From Marivivens aquimaris (GTDB lineage: Bacteria > Pseudomonadota > Alphaproteobacteria > Rhodobacterales > Rhodobacteraceae), in contig NZ_JADBGB010000001.1 of the NCBI RefSeq assembly GCF_015220045.1, forward strand, positions 2,013,001 through 2,077,000: a stretch of DNA of 64,000 bases, read 5' to 3'. The notes under the pieces are model-generated. The model saw only the letters and a list, made by a program, of their open reading frames with translations, ran no database searches and was not told where the DNA came from. Shown in pieces: positions 25,462-33,456 of the stretch (within the stretch, counting starts at the first letter, position 1; every line of letters begins with the position of its first letter). The position numbers and the translations under genes were made by a program.

Positions 25462-26196
25462 TCAGAGTATGTTGGTGAACCAAGGCATCGCCTTAATCAT
25501 CCAGTCTGCAATCACGTTCACACTCCCCGTTGCGATGAGGATGCCGAACACAATCAGCATGACGCCCATGACTTTTTCAACATATGCCTGATATTTGCGG
25601 TTCCTACGCGCCCAGCCAAGGAACGGCTTGGCAAAAAACGCGGCGATGACGAACGGCAAGGTCATGGCAACACCGTAGACCAGCAGCAGAAGGCCGCCTT
25701 CCCAGACGTTGCCCATACCGCCTGCCATGAAGAGAACCGAGGCCAGCGCAGGCCCGACGCAGGGCGTCCAGCCAAAGCCGAAGGCGAGACCCATCACGTA
25801 GGCTCCAGCGAGGCCCGCAGGCTTCTTCGTCGAGTCGAGGCGCGCTTCGCGGTACAGCAGTCCAATACGGAAGACGCCGAGGAAATGGAGGCCGAAAACG
25901 ATGAGGATTGCGGCAGCCACATAGGCCAGCACCGATTTCCACTGCGCCACGAATTGCCCCGCCGTCGTCGCGCCCATCCCCAGCAAAACAAAGATCGTCG
26001 TAACGCCCAGCGCGAAGGAAATGGAGGCCAAAATCAGCCGACGTTGCACACCTGGCGCAATTTCATCGTCGCCCTGCAGTTCCGCCATCGACATCCCGCC
26101 CATATATGACAGGTAGAACGGAACCATGGGCAACACGCAGGGCGTGAAGAATGAAAGCAGACCGGCAATCGCTGCACCGAGATAGCTGATCTCCAT
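25462..26196 (-). CDS. soxV: SoxV, CcdA-type membrane thiol-disulfide transporter
   Basis: A 244-residue inner-membrane protein with six predicted membrane segments, of the CcdA/DsbD-beta family. It moves electrons from cytoplasmic thioredoxin to periplasmic SoxW and SoxS. The two redox cysteines are in FTPCVLPMV near residue 19 and GWTPCVGPAL in the middle. ATG 26196 has AAGGA seven bases upstream. It is the first gene of the minus-strand sox run, facing soxS across a 16-base operator-like palindrome. Confidence 0.92.
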   Translation of the reverse strand: MEISYLGAAIAGLLSFFTPCVLPMVPFYLSYMGGMSMAELQGDDEIAPGVQRRLILASISFALGVTTIFVLLGMGATTAGQFVAQWKSVLAYVAAAILIVFGLHFLGVFRIGLLYREARLDSTKKPAGLAGAYVMGLAFGFGWTPCVGPALASVLFMAGGMGNVWEGGLLLLVYGVAMTLPFVIAAFFAKPFLGWARRNRKYQAYVEKVMGVMLIVFGILIATGSVNVIADWMIKAMPWFTNIL

Positions 26197-26210
26197 TGCG
26201 GCATCCTTGA

Positions 26211-26229
26211 TGAATTCACATATTCATAT
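26211..26229. promoter_or_regulatory. SoxR operator candidate between soxV and soxS
   Basis: TGAAT-TCACAT-ATTCA (26211-26226) is a perfect 5-bp inverted repeat; the overlapping ATTCACATATTCATAT (26214-26229) matches the soxX-upstream palindrome at 11 of 16 positions. It lies 15 bases before the soxV start and 50 before the probable soxS start, so one repressor could block both directions. Confidence 0.6.
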
Positions 26230-26279
26230 TACGCTAGATGACTAGTCGTACGCCGGTCAAACGAATTAGGAGACCGAAG

Positions 26280-26636
26280 CTGAAGTACCTTATCGCAGCC
26301 TTATCGATACTTGTAGGGGCACCTGTCGCAGCCGAAACGCAGCTTTTAATGGTGCGCGAACAAGGCTGTATCTGGTGCGCCCGCTGGGACGCCGAAGTCG
26401 GCGATGCCTATGACAAAACAACCGAAGGCAAGACCGCACCTCTCATCACAGCCGACCTGCATGGCTCGCTGGACGCTTATGAGTTTGAGCGCCCTGTCGT
26501 TTTCTCGCCGACCTTTGTGCTGATCGACGATAACGTCGAGCTTGGCCGTATCGAGGGTTATCCGGGCGAAGATTTCTTCTGGGGCTTCCTCGGAAACCTG
26601 CTGCAAGAGGCCGAAATACCTGCGCCGAATATGTGA
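26280..26636 (+). CDS. soxS: SoxS, periplasmic thioredoxin-like protein (probable CTG start)
   Basis: A 118-residue periplasmic thiol-disulfide protein with redox motif EQGCIWCARW, needed in Paracoccus to keep SoxY reactivable. I place the start at CTG 26280: AGGAG lies seven bases upstream and the product begins MKYLIAALSILVGAPVAAE, a clean signal peptide. The only upstream ATG (26238) has no ribosome binding site, adds a basic 14-residue leader, and sits 8 bases from the SoxR-like palindrome, leaving no room for a promoter. CTG starts are rare, so this stays a proposal. soxR follows. Confidence 0.82.
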   Translation: MKYLIAALSILVGAPVAAETQLLMVREQGCIWCARWDAEVGDAYDKTTEGKTAPLITADLHGSLDAYEFERPVVFSPTFVLIDDNVELGRIEGYPGEDFFWGFLGNLLQEAEIPAPNM

Positions 26637-26718
26637 CTTATGAGTGATAGCGTTAACAACTTGGCCCAACTGGGACCTATTGGGGACTTGAAACGTAGAC
26701 AAAGATCAGTAAGTCGCG

Positions 26719-27075
26719 ATGGAACGCTCTACAAAAAGCTGGGATTGGGACATGGGTGAGCTCGCTATCAGCCTCGCTGACATGGCGAAGATGGAGAAGA
26801 ATTCGACGGACGCGGCGAATTTTCTCAAGGCGATCAGTCATGAGGGTCGCCTCATGATCCTCTGCCATCTGGCCTCCGGCGAAAAGTCGGTGACTGAACT
26901 CGAAGAGCTTATCTCCGCCCGTCAGGCTGCGGTTTCCCAGCAGCTTGCACGCTTGCGTCTGGAAGGTCTCGTCGTACCACGACGCGAGGGCAAGACCATC
27001 TACTACAGCTTGACCGACGACCGTCCCCGCCAGATTATCAACGTGCTCTACGAGATGTTCTGCGGACGATCGTGA
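26719..27075 (+). CDS. soxR: SoxR, ArsR-family repressor of sox genes
   Basis: A 118-residue winged-helix repressor of the ArsR family. The helix-turn-helix spans about 38-85 (FLKAISHEGRLMILCHL ... SARQAAVSQQLARLRLEGLV), followed by the beta wing RREGKTIYYSL. Cysteines lie near 49 and 115, suited to a sulfur-responsive thiol switch. The start is uncertain: ATG 26719 and ATG 26752 are both possible. Position between soxS and soxT, opposite soxVW, matches Paracoccus soxR. The three 16-base palindromes in the cluster are its likely targets. Confidence 0.9.
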   Translation: MERSTKSWDWDMGELAISLADMAKMEKNSTDAANFLKAISHEGRLMILCHLASGEKSVTELEELISARQAAVSQQLARLRLEGLVVPRREGKTIYYSLTDDRPRQIINVLYEMFCGRS

Positions 27076-27109
27076 GTGCGGCCCTTGGGTCGCCAAGGGA
27101 GGACACTTT

Positions 27110-28162
27110 ATGATCGACTGGCTCGGAGACGGGACAATGGCCGCTATCGTCGGCCTTGTCACCGGCGTGATGCTCGGACTGGCAGCGCGGCTTGGGCGCT
27201 TCTGCACACTCGGCGCAATCGAGGATTACTTCTACGGCAACAATGATTTGCGGCTCCGGATGTGGGGCGTGGCGATCGGCGTGGCTGTGTTCGGAACCTT
27301 TGGCCTGATGGCTGGCGGCCTGCTCAGCCCCATGGACACGATCTACCTCGGCTTCGCATTCGCACCTATCGGCGCCATCTTCGGCGGACTTGTCTTCGGC
27401 TACGGCATGGCCCTCGCAGGCAACTGCGGCTACGGGGCGCTCGCGCGACTGGGCGGCGGTGATTTACGAAACTTCGTCATCGTGGTCGTTATGGGTATCG
27501 CTGCCTTTGCCACGATAAGCGGTCCCCTCGCCTATCTTCGTGTTGCGGTCTTCCCGCAAGGTCGCGCCGACGCTCCAGCGGGTATCGCGCATACGCTTGG
27601 CGAGGTCGTCGGCGTTTCACCGAACCTCATCGGGATGATCGCTGGCCTCGTCATTCTGGCGCTCACGATCGCGCCCTCGCACGTCCGCAAAGCGCCAGAG
27701 TACATTGCATGGGGCGCGGTCGTCGGCCTGTCGGTCGTCCTTGCTTGGGCGGGAACGCAGTGGATCGCAGAGTATGCGTTCAACCCCGCTATCGTCGCGA
27801 GCCACACCTTTGCCGCCCCACTGGGCGAGACGATCCTGTGGACCATGACCGCCAGCGGCAGCTCGCTATCGTTCGCCGTCGGTTCAGTCTGCGGTGTGTG
27901 GTGCGGCGCGTTCCTCGGCTCCCTGATCAAAGGTCATTTCCGCTGGGAAGCCTGCGAGGACCCGCGCGAACTGCGCCGTCAGGTGTTCGGCGCGGCGCTC
28001 ATGGGGGTCGGAGCCGTCGTCGCGATGGGATGCAGCATCGGACAGGGCCTGTCGGCCATGTCGGTTCTCGCGTGGTCCGCCCCTCTGGTCGTCGCGAGCA
28101 TCTTTGCAGGCGCCTGGCTGGGGCTTCGTCAGCTTATCGCCGGTTGGGCCCCCGCCGAATAA
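27110..28162 (+). CDS. soxT: SoxT, YeeE/YedE family sulfur transporter
   Basis: A 350-residue polytopic inner-membrane protein of the YeeE/YedE family, which imports thiosulfate or related sulfur through conserved cysteines. The cysteine signatures are LGRFCTLGAIED, LAGNCGYGALARLGGGDLRN, CGVWCGAFLGS and VAMGCSIGQGLS. It lies 34 bases after soxR and ends directly against the convergent dipeptidase gene. In Paracoccus a related protein, SoxT, is encoded next to soxRS. Whether it carries sulfur for oxidation or passes a signal to SoxR is not settled by sequence. Confidence 0.88.
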   Translation: MIDWLGDGTMAAIVGLVTGVMLGLAARLGRFCTLGAIEDYFYGNNDLRLRMWGVAIGVAVFGTFGLMAGGLLSPMDTIYLGFAFAPIGAIFGGLVFGYGMALAGNCGYGALARLGGGDLRNFVIVVVMGIAAFATISGPLAYLRVAVFPQGRADAPAGIAHTLGEVVGVSPNLIGMIAGLVILALTIAPSHVRKAPEYIAWGAVVGLSVVLAWAGTQWIAEYAFNPAIVASHTFAAPLGETILWTMTASGSSLSFAVGSVCGVWCGAFLGSLIKGHFRWEACEDPRELRRQVFGAALMGVGAVVAMGCSIGQGLSAMSVLAWSAPLVVASIFAGAWLGLRQLIAGWAPAE

Positions 28163-29224
28163 TCACATCGCGCGTTCGAGGAAGTTAAGCCAGTTGCCGT
28201 TGGCGATCTTGGCCGTGAGTTCGGTCCCGTAGCCGTGGGCCTGCATGGCTTGGATCAGATCGTAGAGGCCCATGACATCGCCAATCGCCTTGGGAATGAC
28301 CGCTCCGTCAAAGTCGGAGCCAAGCGCCACACGGTCCTCGCCCATGATCGAGAGCAAGTGATCGAGGTGCCGCATCATCGGATCGAAACCCACGTTTTCA
28401 TCGCGGCGGCCGTCGTCGCGCAGGAAGGCGCAACCGTAATTCAAACCCACAACGCCGTCGGTTTCTGCCATGATCTTCAGCTGGCGATCCGTGAGGTTTC
28501 GGGACGACGGAGTAATCGCATGGGCGTTCGAATGCGTTGCCATCATCGGCTGGCTGGACAGCGCGACGACATCCTCGAAACCCTTTTCGTTCAGGTGTGA
28601 CAGGTCGATCAAGATGCCGAGGCGGTCACATTCAGCAACCAGTTGCTTGCCGAGGTCCGTCAGGCCCGCGCCATGATCCGGCGACGACGGAAACGCGAAT
28701 GGCACGCCTTCACCGAACAGCGTCGGACGGCTCCACACAGGGCCAAGAGAACGCAGACCCATGTCGTACCATAGTTGCAGATGATCGAGCTCCGGCCCGA
28801 TCGCCTCCGCCCCTTCCATATGCATGATCGCGGCAATCTTCCCACTCTCGATCAGCGGACGGATCTGCTTGCCGCTCTCCACGATGACGAAATCACCGCC
28901 CGACACGCGCTCCATCTGGCGCAGGCAGGCCGCTTGGGTCATCGCGGTCAGCACAGCATCGGCCTGCGACAGCATCGGCGGCAGGTTCAGGTGATAAGGC
29001 AGCGTTTCCATCTGTGTCTCGAAATCAAGGCCGGAGCCGTCGTCCGGCGATGGCACCCAGATTGCGAAGAACCCCCCCGCAAAGTTTGCCTCTTTCATGC
29101 GGGGCAAGTCGAGGTGGTGCGCGCCCTCGCCTTCCAGCCACATGGCTTCCCTCTTGTCAGGGGACACCGAAGACACGCGGAAGAGGAAATCGTTGTGGCC
29201 ATCGAATACGGGAATTGAGGTCAT
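28163..29224 (-). CDS. Membrane dipeptidase (peptidase M19 family)
   Basis: A 353-residue zinc dipeptidase of the renal dipeptidase family, which hydrolyses dipeptides including those with D-residues. Metal ligands are in PVFDGHNDFLF (HxD near the N-terminus), a glutamate in MHMEGAEAIG and histidines in LIDLSHLN and MATHSNAHA. No signal peptide is visible, so it is probably cytosolic despite the family name. ATG 29224 has CAGGAG six bases upstream and is preferred to an in-frame start at 29248. It is convergent with soxT (stop codons adjacent) and divergent from the HAD gene. Confidence 0.92.
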   Translation of the reverse strand: MTSIPVFDGHNDFLFRVSSVSPDKREAMWLEGEGAHHLDLPRMKEANFAGGFFAIWVPSPDDGSGLDFETQMETLPYHLNLPPMLSQADAVLTAMTQAACLRQMERVSGGDFVIVESGKQIRPLIESGKIAAIMHMEGAEAIGPELDHLQLWYDMGLRSLGPVWSRPTLFGEGVPFAFPSSPDHGAGLTDLGKQLVAECDRLGILIDLSHLNEKGFEDVVALSSQPMMATHSNAHAITPSSRNLTDRQLKIMAETDGVVGLNYGCAFLRDDGRRDENVGFDPMMRHLDHLLSIMGEDRVALGSDFDGAVIPKAIGDVMGLYDLIQAMQAHGYGTELTAKIANGNWLNFLERAM

Positions 29225-29294
29225 TTTCGCTCCTGTGCTTGCTTCCACAGGCTAGCCCGTGGCACGAGAGAGGCAATACATTGTGAGAGCACTA

Positions 29295-29942
29295 ATGATT
29301 GACCTGATTATTTTCGATTGCGACGGCGTCCTTGTGGACAGCGAGATTATCAGCGCGGAGGTTTTGATCGAAGAACTGCGCAATGTCGGCATCAAAATTG
29401 ATCGGGATTACGTGCGTATCCACTGCCTCGGCCGCAGCTTCCCGACCGTTGCAAAGGCGATCCGCGAGAGCCACAGAACGCCGCTTCCCGACGATTTCGA
29501 GATGCGCTACCGCAACACGCTTCTGGAGAGGTTCGAGACCCGCCTTCGCCCGACAGAGGGTATCGCGGAGATGCTCGAACAGCTCAACATCCGTCGCTGC
29601 GTTGCAACATCATCAAGCCCGCCGCGGGTGGCGAGAACGCTCGAACTCACCGGCCTCGACAAGTACTTCAGCGAGCATGTCTACACCGCGAGCCTCGTCG
29701 AGCGCGGCAAGCCTGCGCCTGATCTTTTTCTCCATGTTGCCAAAGAGATGGGCGTTCCGAAAGAGCGCATTCTCGTCGTCGAAGACAGCATTCCGGGCAT
29801 CACGGCAGCCAAGGCCGCAGAGATGAACGTGCTGGCGTACACGGGCGCTTCGCACCTGCGGAATCTCGGGATAAGATTGCCTGACGATACGCAATCCTTT
29901 GACAACTGGTCCGATTTCGCACACCTCTTACGACAATTTTGA
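29295..29942 (+). CDS. HAD-superfamily phosphatase of the polyol operon
   Basis: A 215-residue HAD hydrolase of the beta-phosphoglucomutase/sugar phosphatase type. Motif I is FDCDGVLVDSE (nucleophile D8, acid/base D10), motif II ATSSSP, motif III lysine in RGKPAPDLF and motif IV VVEDSIPG. A small helical cap domain lies between motifs I and II. ATG 29295 is preferred because it puts motif I at the extreme N-terminus. It is 15 bases before the SorC-type regulator and heads the sorbitol/mannitol region, so a sugar or polyol phosphate is the likely substrate, by inference. Confidence 0.87.
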   Translation: MIDLIIFDCDGVLVDSEIISAEVLIEELRNVGIKIDRDYVRIHCLGRSFPTVAKAIRESHRTPLPDDFEMRYRNTLLERFETRLRPTEGIAEMLEQLNIRRCVATSSSPPRVARTLELTGLDKYFSEHVYTASLVERGKPAPDLFLHVAKEMGVPKERILVVEDSIPGITAAKAAEMNVLAYTGASHLRNLGIRLPDDTQSFDNWSDFAHLLRQF

Positions 29943-29957
29943 GAGAGGGAGAAATCT

Positions 29958-30920
29958 GTGACTGTCGGACGTTTCACGCCCGAAACTACGCGACTGGACG
30001 ACGCTGCTCGTGCCGGTTGGCTGTACTATGTCGCAGGCAACACCCAGGACGAAATCGCGCGCAAGCTGGGGGTCTCCAGACAGTCCGCGCAGCGCCTCGT
30101 TGCGATGGCTGTGAGCGAGCGTCTGGTCAAGGTCCGCCTCGACCATCCGATCGCCCGATGCATGGATTTATCGCAAGCGATCCTCGATAAGTTCGGGCTA
30201 CAATTCTGCGAAGTCGTCCCCTCCGACCCCGAAGCGCCGAACCTCATGGCAGGCGCCGCAATCGCCGCCGGAGCGGAGATTGAACGCACGCTGAAAACCG
30301 ACGAAGAGCGCATCATCGCGCTTGGTACGGGCCGTGCGTTGAAAGCCACGGTTGAGCAGGTTCCGCGCATGCATTGCCCCCAGCACCGCGTCGTTTCGCG
30401 GCTGGGCAACATGATGTCCGACGGCTCCGCAACGCCTTATAACGCTACGATTCAGCTCGCTGAGCGTATCAACGCGGTGCAGTACCCCTACCCGCTTCCG
30501 GTGCTTGCGAACTCTCGCGAGGAACTCGGCACGCTCTTCGGCCAAGAGGCCGTCAGAAACACGCTGAGCCTTTGCGAGCGGGCCGACCTGACGCTGGTTG
30601 GCATCGGGCAGATGGACAGCACAGCCCCGCTGTTCGTCGATGGCTTCCTGACCCGCGACGAGATCGACGAGGTTCAGGCCCGCGGTGCTGCCGGTGAAAT
30701 CACATCGTGGATTTACGACGACAGCGGCGAGATCATCGACTGCGCGTTCAATCGCCGCGTGGCCTCTGCGCCGCTCCGTCCGGCATGTGATCAGCGGTTC
30801 ATCGGCGTGGCCGTCGGACCGTCCAAAGTCCGGGGTATCATGGGGGCTCTGAGGGGCCGTCTGATCTCGGGTCTGATCACGAGCGAATCAACCGCCGAAG
30901 CGATTCTCTCGGCCGACTGA
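29958..30920 (+). CDS. SorC-family sugar-binding transcriptional regulator
   Basis: A 320-residue regulator with an N-terminal helix-turn-helix (AGNTQDEIARKLGVSRQSA, about 30-48) and a long C-terminal SorC-type effector domain of the sugar isomerase fold, including IALGTGRALKATVEQV and a closing RGLISGLIT-type stretch. It starts at GTG 29958 behind GAGGGAG. It directly precedes the smo operon on the same strand and is its most likely regulator; the effector would be a polyol or phosphorylated sugar. A small palindrome at 31001-31014 is a candidate operator. Confidence 0.88.
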   Translation: MTVGRFTPETTRLDDAARAGWLYYVAGNTQDEIARKLGVSRQSAQRLVAMAVSERLVKVRLDHPIARCMDLSQAILDKFGLQFCEVVPSDPEAPNLMAGAAIAAGAEIERTLKTDEERIIALGTGRALKATVEQVPRMHCPQHRVVSRLGNMMSDGSATPYNATIQLAERINAVQYPYPLPVLANSREELGTLFGQEAVRNTLSLCERADLTLVGIGQMDSTAPLFVDGFLTRDEIDEVQARGAAGEITSWIYDDSGEIIDCAFNRRVASAPLRPACDQRFIGVAVGPSKVRGIMGALRGRLISGLITSESTAEAILSAD

Positions 30921-31161
30921 TTCTCCGCCCAACCCACCAATTCGTCGCATGATTTGCTTCGCCGCAGCGCAGCAATGAGCCCTGCCGTGGGCGCATACCT
31001 GTACTTCCGTACAAGCATTTCTCAAACGCATAACTGATTTCATTGGTTTTTTCTGGCCTACTGCGGTGCAGCTAGGGTCGGGGATTGACATGAATCGGCC
31101 TTTTCGCGAACATTTGCCCACTAACGTAGCAATTGCCCATCAAGGGCATTGGGAGGAAATT
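30921..31161. other. Intergenic region upstream of smoE
   Basis: The 241-base stretch has no gene. It holds the inverted repeat TGTAC-TTCC-GTACA (31001-31014), a perfect -35-like TTGACA (31085-31090) without a convincing -10, and a small hairpin TGCCC/GGGCA (31136-31150) next to the smoE ribosome binding site. Confidence 0.45.
31001..31014. promoter_or_regulatory. Candidate operator upstream of smoE
   Basis: TGTAC (31001-31005) and GTACA (31010-31014) form a perfect palindrome with a 4-base centre, 148 bases upstream of smoE. It could bind the SorC-type regulator; no direct evidence. Confidence 0.3.
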
Positions 31162-32466
31162 ATGACAATGACTGTGCGCGCGCTTCTCGGCGCGACTGCT
31201 CTGTGCTCGGCCGCTGCTATCGCAAGCGCCGAAACGCTGACCATCGCCACCGTTAACAACGGTGACATGATCCGCATGCAGGGTCTGGACGATGACTTCA
31301 CCGAAAAGACCGGCATCGAGCTGGAGTGGGTCACCCTCGAAGAGAACGTTCTTCGCCAGCGCGTAACCACCGACATCTCGACCAACGGTGGCGCATTCGA
31401 CATCATGACCATCGGCATGTACGAAACCCCGATCTGGGGTGCGAACGGCTGGCTCGTCCCGCTCGACGACCTTTCGGACGAGTACGATGCAGACGACATC
31501 CTGCCGGCAATGGCTGGCGGTCTGAGCCACGACGGCACCCTCTACGCTGCACCGTTCTACGGTGAATCGTCGATGATCATGTACCGCACCGACCTGATGG
31601 AAAAAGCTGGTCTGGAAATGCCGGACGCGCCGACTTGGGAATTCATCCGCGAAGCAGCGGCTGCAATGACCGACCGTGACGCCGACATCAACGGTATCTG
31701 TCTCCGCGGTAAAGCCGGCTGGGGTGAAGGCGGTGCTTTCATCACTGCAATGGGTAACTCCTTCGGCGCCCAGTGGTTCGACATGGACTGGAACGCAACC
31801 TTTGACGGCGAAGCTTGGGCAAACACCCTCAACTTCTTCAAAGGCATGATGGACGAGTCGGGCCCGGCTGGTTACGCAACCAACGGCTTCAACGAAAACC
31901 TCTCGCTGTTCCAGCAGGGCAAGTGCGGCATGTGGATCGACGCAACCGTTGCTGCTTCGTTCGTCACCAACGCAGCCGAGTCGGAAGTTGCTGACAGCGT
32001 AGGCTTCGCTCTGGCACCCGATAACGGTCTGGGCAAGCGCTCGAACTGGCTCTGGGCTTGGGCACTCGCCATCCCGGCTGGCTCGCAGAAGCAAGACGCT
32101 GCTAAGCAGTTCATCGAATGGGCAACCTCGAAGGACTACATCGAGCTCGTCGCTGAGAACGAAGGCTGGGCAAACGTACCGCCGGGCGCACGTACCTCGC
32201 TGTACGAAAACCCGAACTACATGGAAGTTCCGTTCGCTCAGATGACCCTGGACTCGATCCTGTCGGCTGACCCGCTGAACTCGACCGTGAATGAATCGCC
32301 GTACGTTGGCGTTCAGTTCGCCGCTATCCCGGAATTCGCTGGCATCGCCACCGAAGTTTCGCAGGAATTCTCGGCAGCTTACGCCGGTCAGCAGACCGTC
32401 GAAGAAGCTCTTGAGAAGGCACAGGCGATCACCAACGACGCAATGGAAGCTGCTGGCTACCGCTAA
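31162..32466 (+). CDS. smoE: Polyol ABC transporter substrate-binding protein
   Basis: A 434-residue periplasmic solute-binding protein (family 1) for sorbitol/mannitol uptake. It has a signal peptide (MTMTVRALLGATALCSAAAIASA) and the family 1 core with ITIATVNNGDM-type first strand. ATG 31162 has GGGAGGAAATT directly upstream; an in-frame earlier start at 31066 is unlikely. Codon choice is strongly biased, as expected for a highly expressed binding protein. It leads an operon with two permeases, an ATPase and two polyol dehydrogenases, and is followed by a strong hairpin. Confidence 0.92.
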   Translation: MTMTVRALLGATALCSAAAIASAETLTIATVNNGDMIRMQGLDDDFTEKTGIELEWVTLEENVLRQRVTTDISTNGGAFDIMTIGMYETPIWGANGWLVPLDDLSDEYDADDILPAMAGGLSHDGTLYAAPFYGESSMIMYRTDLMEKAGLEMPDAPTWEFIREAAAAMTDRDADINGICLRGKAGWGEGGAFITAMGNSFGAQWFDMDWNATFDGEAWANTLNFFKGMMDESGPAGYATNGFNENLSLFQQGKCGMWIDATVAASFVTNAAESEVADSVGFALAPDNGLGKRSNWLWAWALAIPAGSQKQDAAKQFIEWATSKDYIELVAENEGWANVPPGARTSLYENPNYMEVPFAQMTLDSILSADPLNSTVNESPYVGVQFAAIPEFAGIATEVSQEFSAAYAGQQTVEEALEKAQAITNDAMEAAGYR

Positions 32467-32481
32467 TAGTCTCCTCCAACG

Positions 32482-32514
32482 CAGGGGGGCGGCCGTAGGC
32501 TGCCCCCCTGTTTT
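32482..32514 (+). terminator. Hairpin/attenuator between smoE and smoF
   Basis: CAGGGGGGC (32482-32490) pairs perfectly with GCCCCCCTG (32502-32510), with an inner GCC/GGC pair, followed by TTTT. It lies 16 bases after smoE and 69 before smoF, so it would reduce read-through and keep the binding protein in excess over the membrane parts. Confidence 0.75.
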
Positions 32515-32582
32515 CCACTTTCCCCGCACAACTCGTTTAAATTTTCAGGTGGTGTCATTACTGCCAACAGAGGAAGTGTATC

Positions 32583-33446
32583 ATGGCAACACAACACTCT
32601 CGCTCAGCTGCCCGCATTATGATGGCGCCGGCGGTTACCCTCCTTCTGGGATGGATGCTCGTTCCGCTGATCGCCACGCTGTACCTCTCTTTCCGAGACT
32701 ACAGACCGATGCGCGGCGGCGACCTCGGCTTCGCTGGTTTGGAAAACTACACGCGCTTTATTAGCAGCAGCTCTTTCTGGCCCAGCATTCTCACCACTCT
32801 GATTATCGTTGGCGGCGTACTCGCCATCACCATCATTTTCGGTGTTCTTCTCGCCCTTCTCCTTGACCGTCCGATGTGGGGCCAGGGTATCGTGCGTATT
32901 CTCGTCATCGCACCGTTCTTCGTGATGCCCACCGTTTCGGCGCTGGTCTGGAAGAACATGTTCATGGACCCGACCAACGGCCTTCTGGCCCACCTGTGGC
33001 GCTTCTTCGGAGCGGACCCGGTGGTCTGGATGTCGGAACAGTCGCTCCTGTCGATCATCATCATCGTCAGCTGGCAGTGGCTCCCGTTCGCGACGCTCAT
33101 CCTTCTGACGGCGATCCAGTCGCTGGATGGCGAGCAGCTTGAAGCATCCGAAATGGACGGCGCCCCGACGCTGGCCCGCTTCTGGTACATCATCCTGCCG
33201 CACCTGAGCCGCGCGATCACCATCGTCCTGCTCATCCAGACGATCTTCCTGCTTTCGATCTTCGCCGAGATCTTTGTGACCACCGGCGGTGCATTCGGCA
33301 CGAAGACCCTCACCTACCTCATCTTCCAGCGCATCAGCGAAAGCCAAGCTGTCGGTCTGGGTTCCGCAGGTGGTGTCTACGCAATCATTCTCGCCAACAT
33401 CGTTGCCATCTTCCTGATGCGCATCGTCGGCAAAAACCTGGACTAA
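32583..33446 (+). CDS. smoF: Polyol ABC transporter permease
   Basis: A 287-residue inner-membrane permease with six predicted membrane segments and the ABC permease EAA loop EASEMDGAPTLARFWYIILP near residues 199-218. It pairs with SmoG to form the channel of the sorbitol/mannitol importer. Second gene of the operon, behind the smoE attenuator and 10 bases before smoG. Confidence 0.94.
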   Translation: MATQHSRSAARIMMAPAVTLLLGWMLVPLIATLYLSFRDYRPMRGGDLGFAGLENYTRFISSSSFWPSILTTLIIVGGVLAITIIFGVLLALLLDRPMWGQGIVRILVIAPFFVMPTVSALVWKNMFMDPTNGLLAHLWRFFGADPVVWMSEQSLLSIIIIVSWQWLPFATLILLTAIQSLDGEQLEASEMDGAPTLARFWYIILPHLSRAITIVLLIQTIFLLSIFAEIFVTTGGAFGTKTLTYLIFQRISESQAVGLGSAGGVYAIILANIVAIFLMRIVGKNLD

Positions 33447-33456
33447 GGGGGCGATC

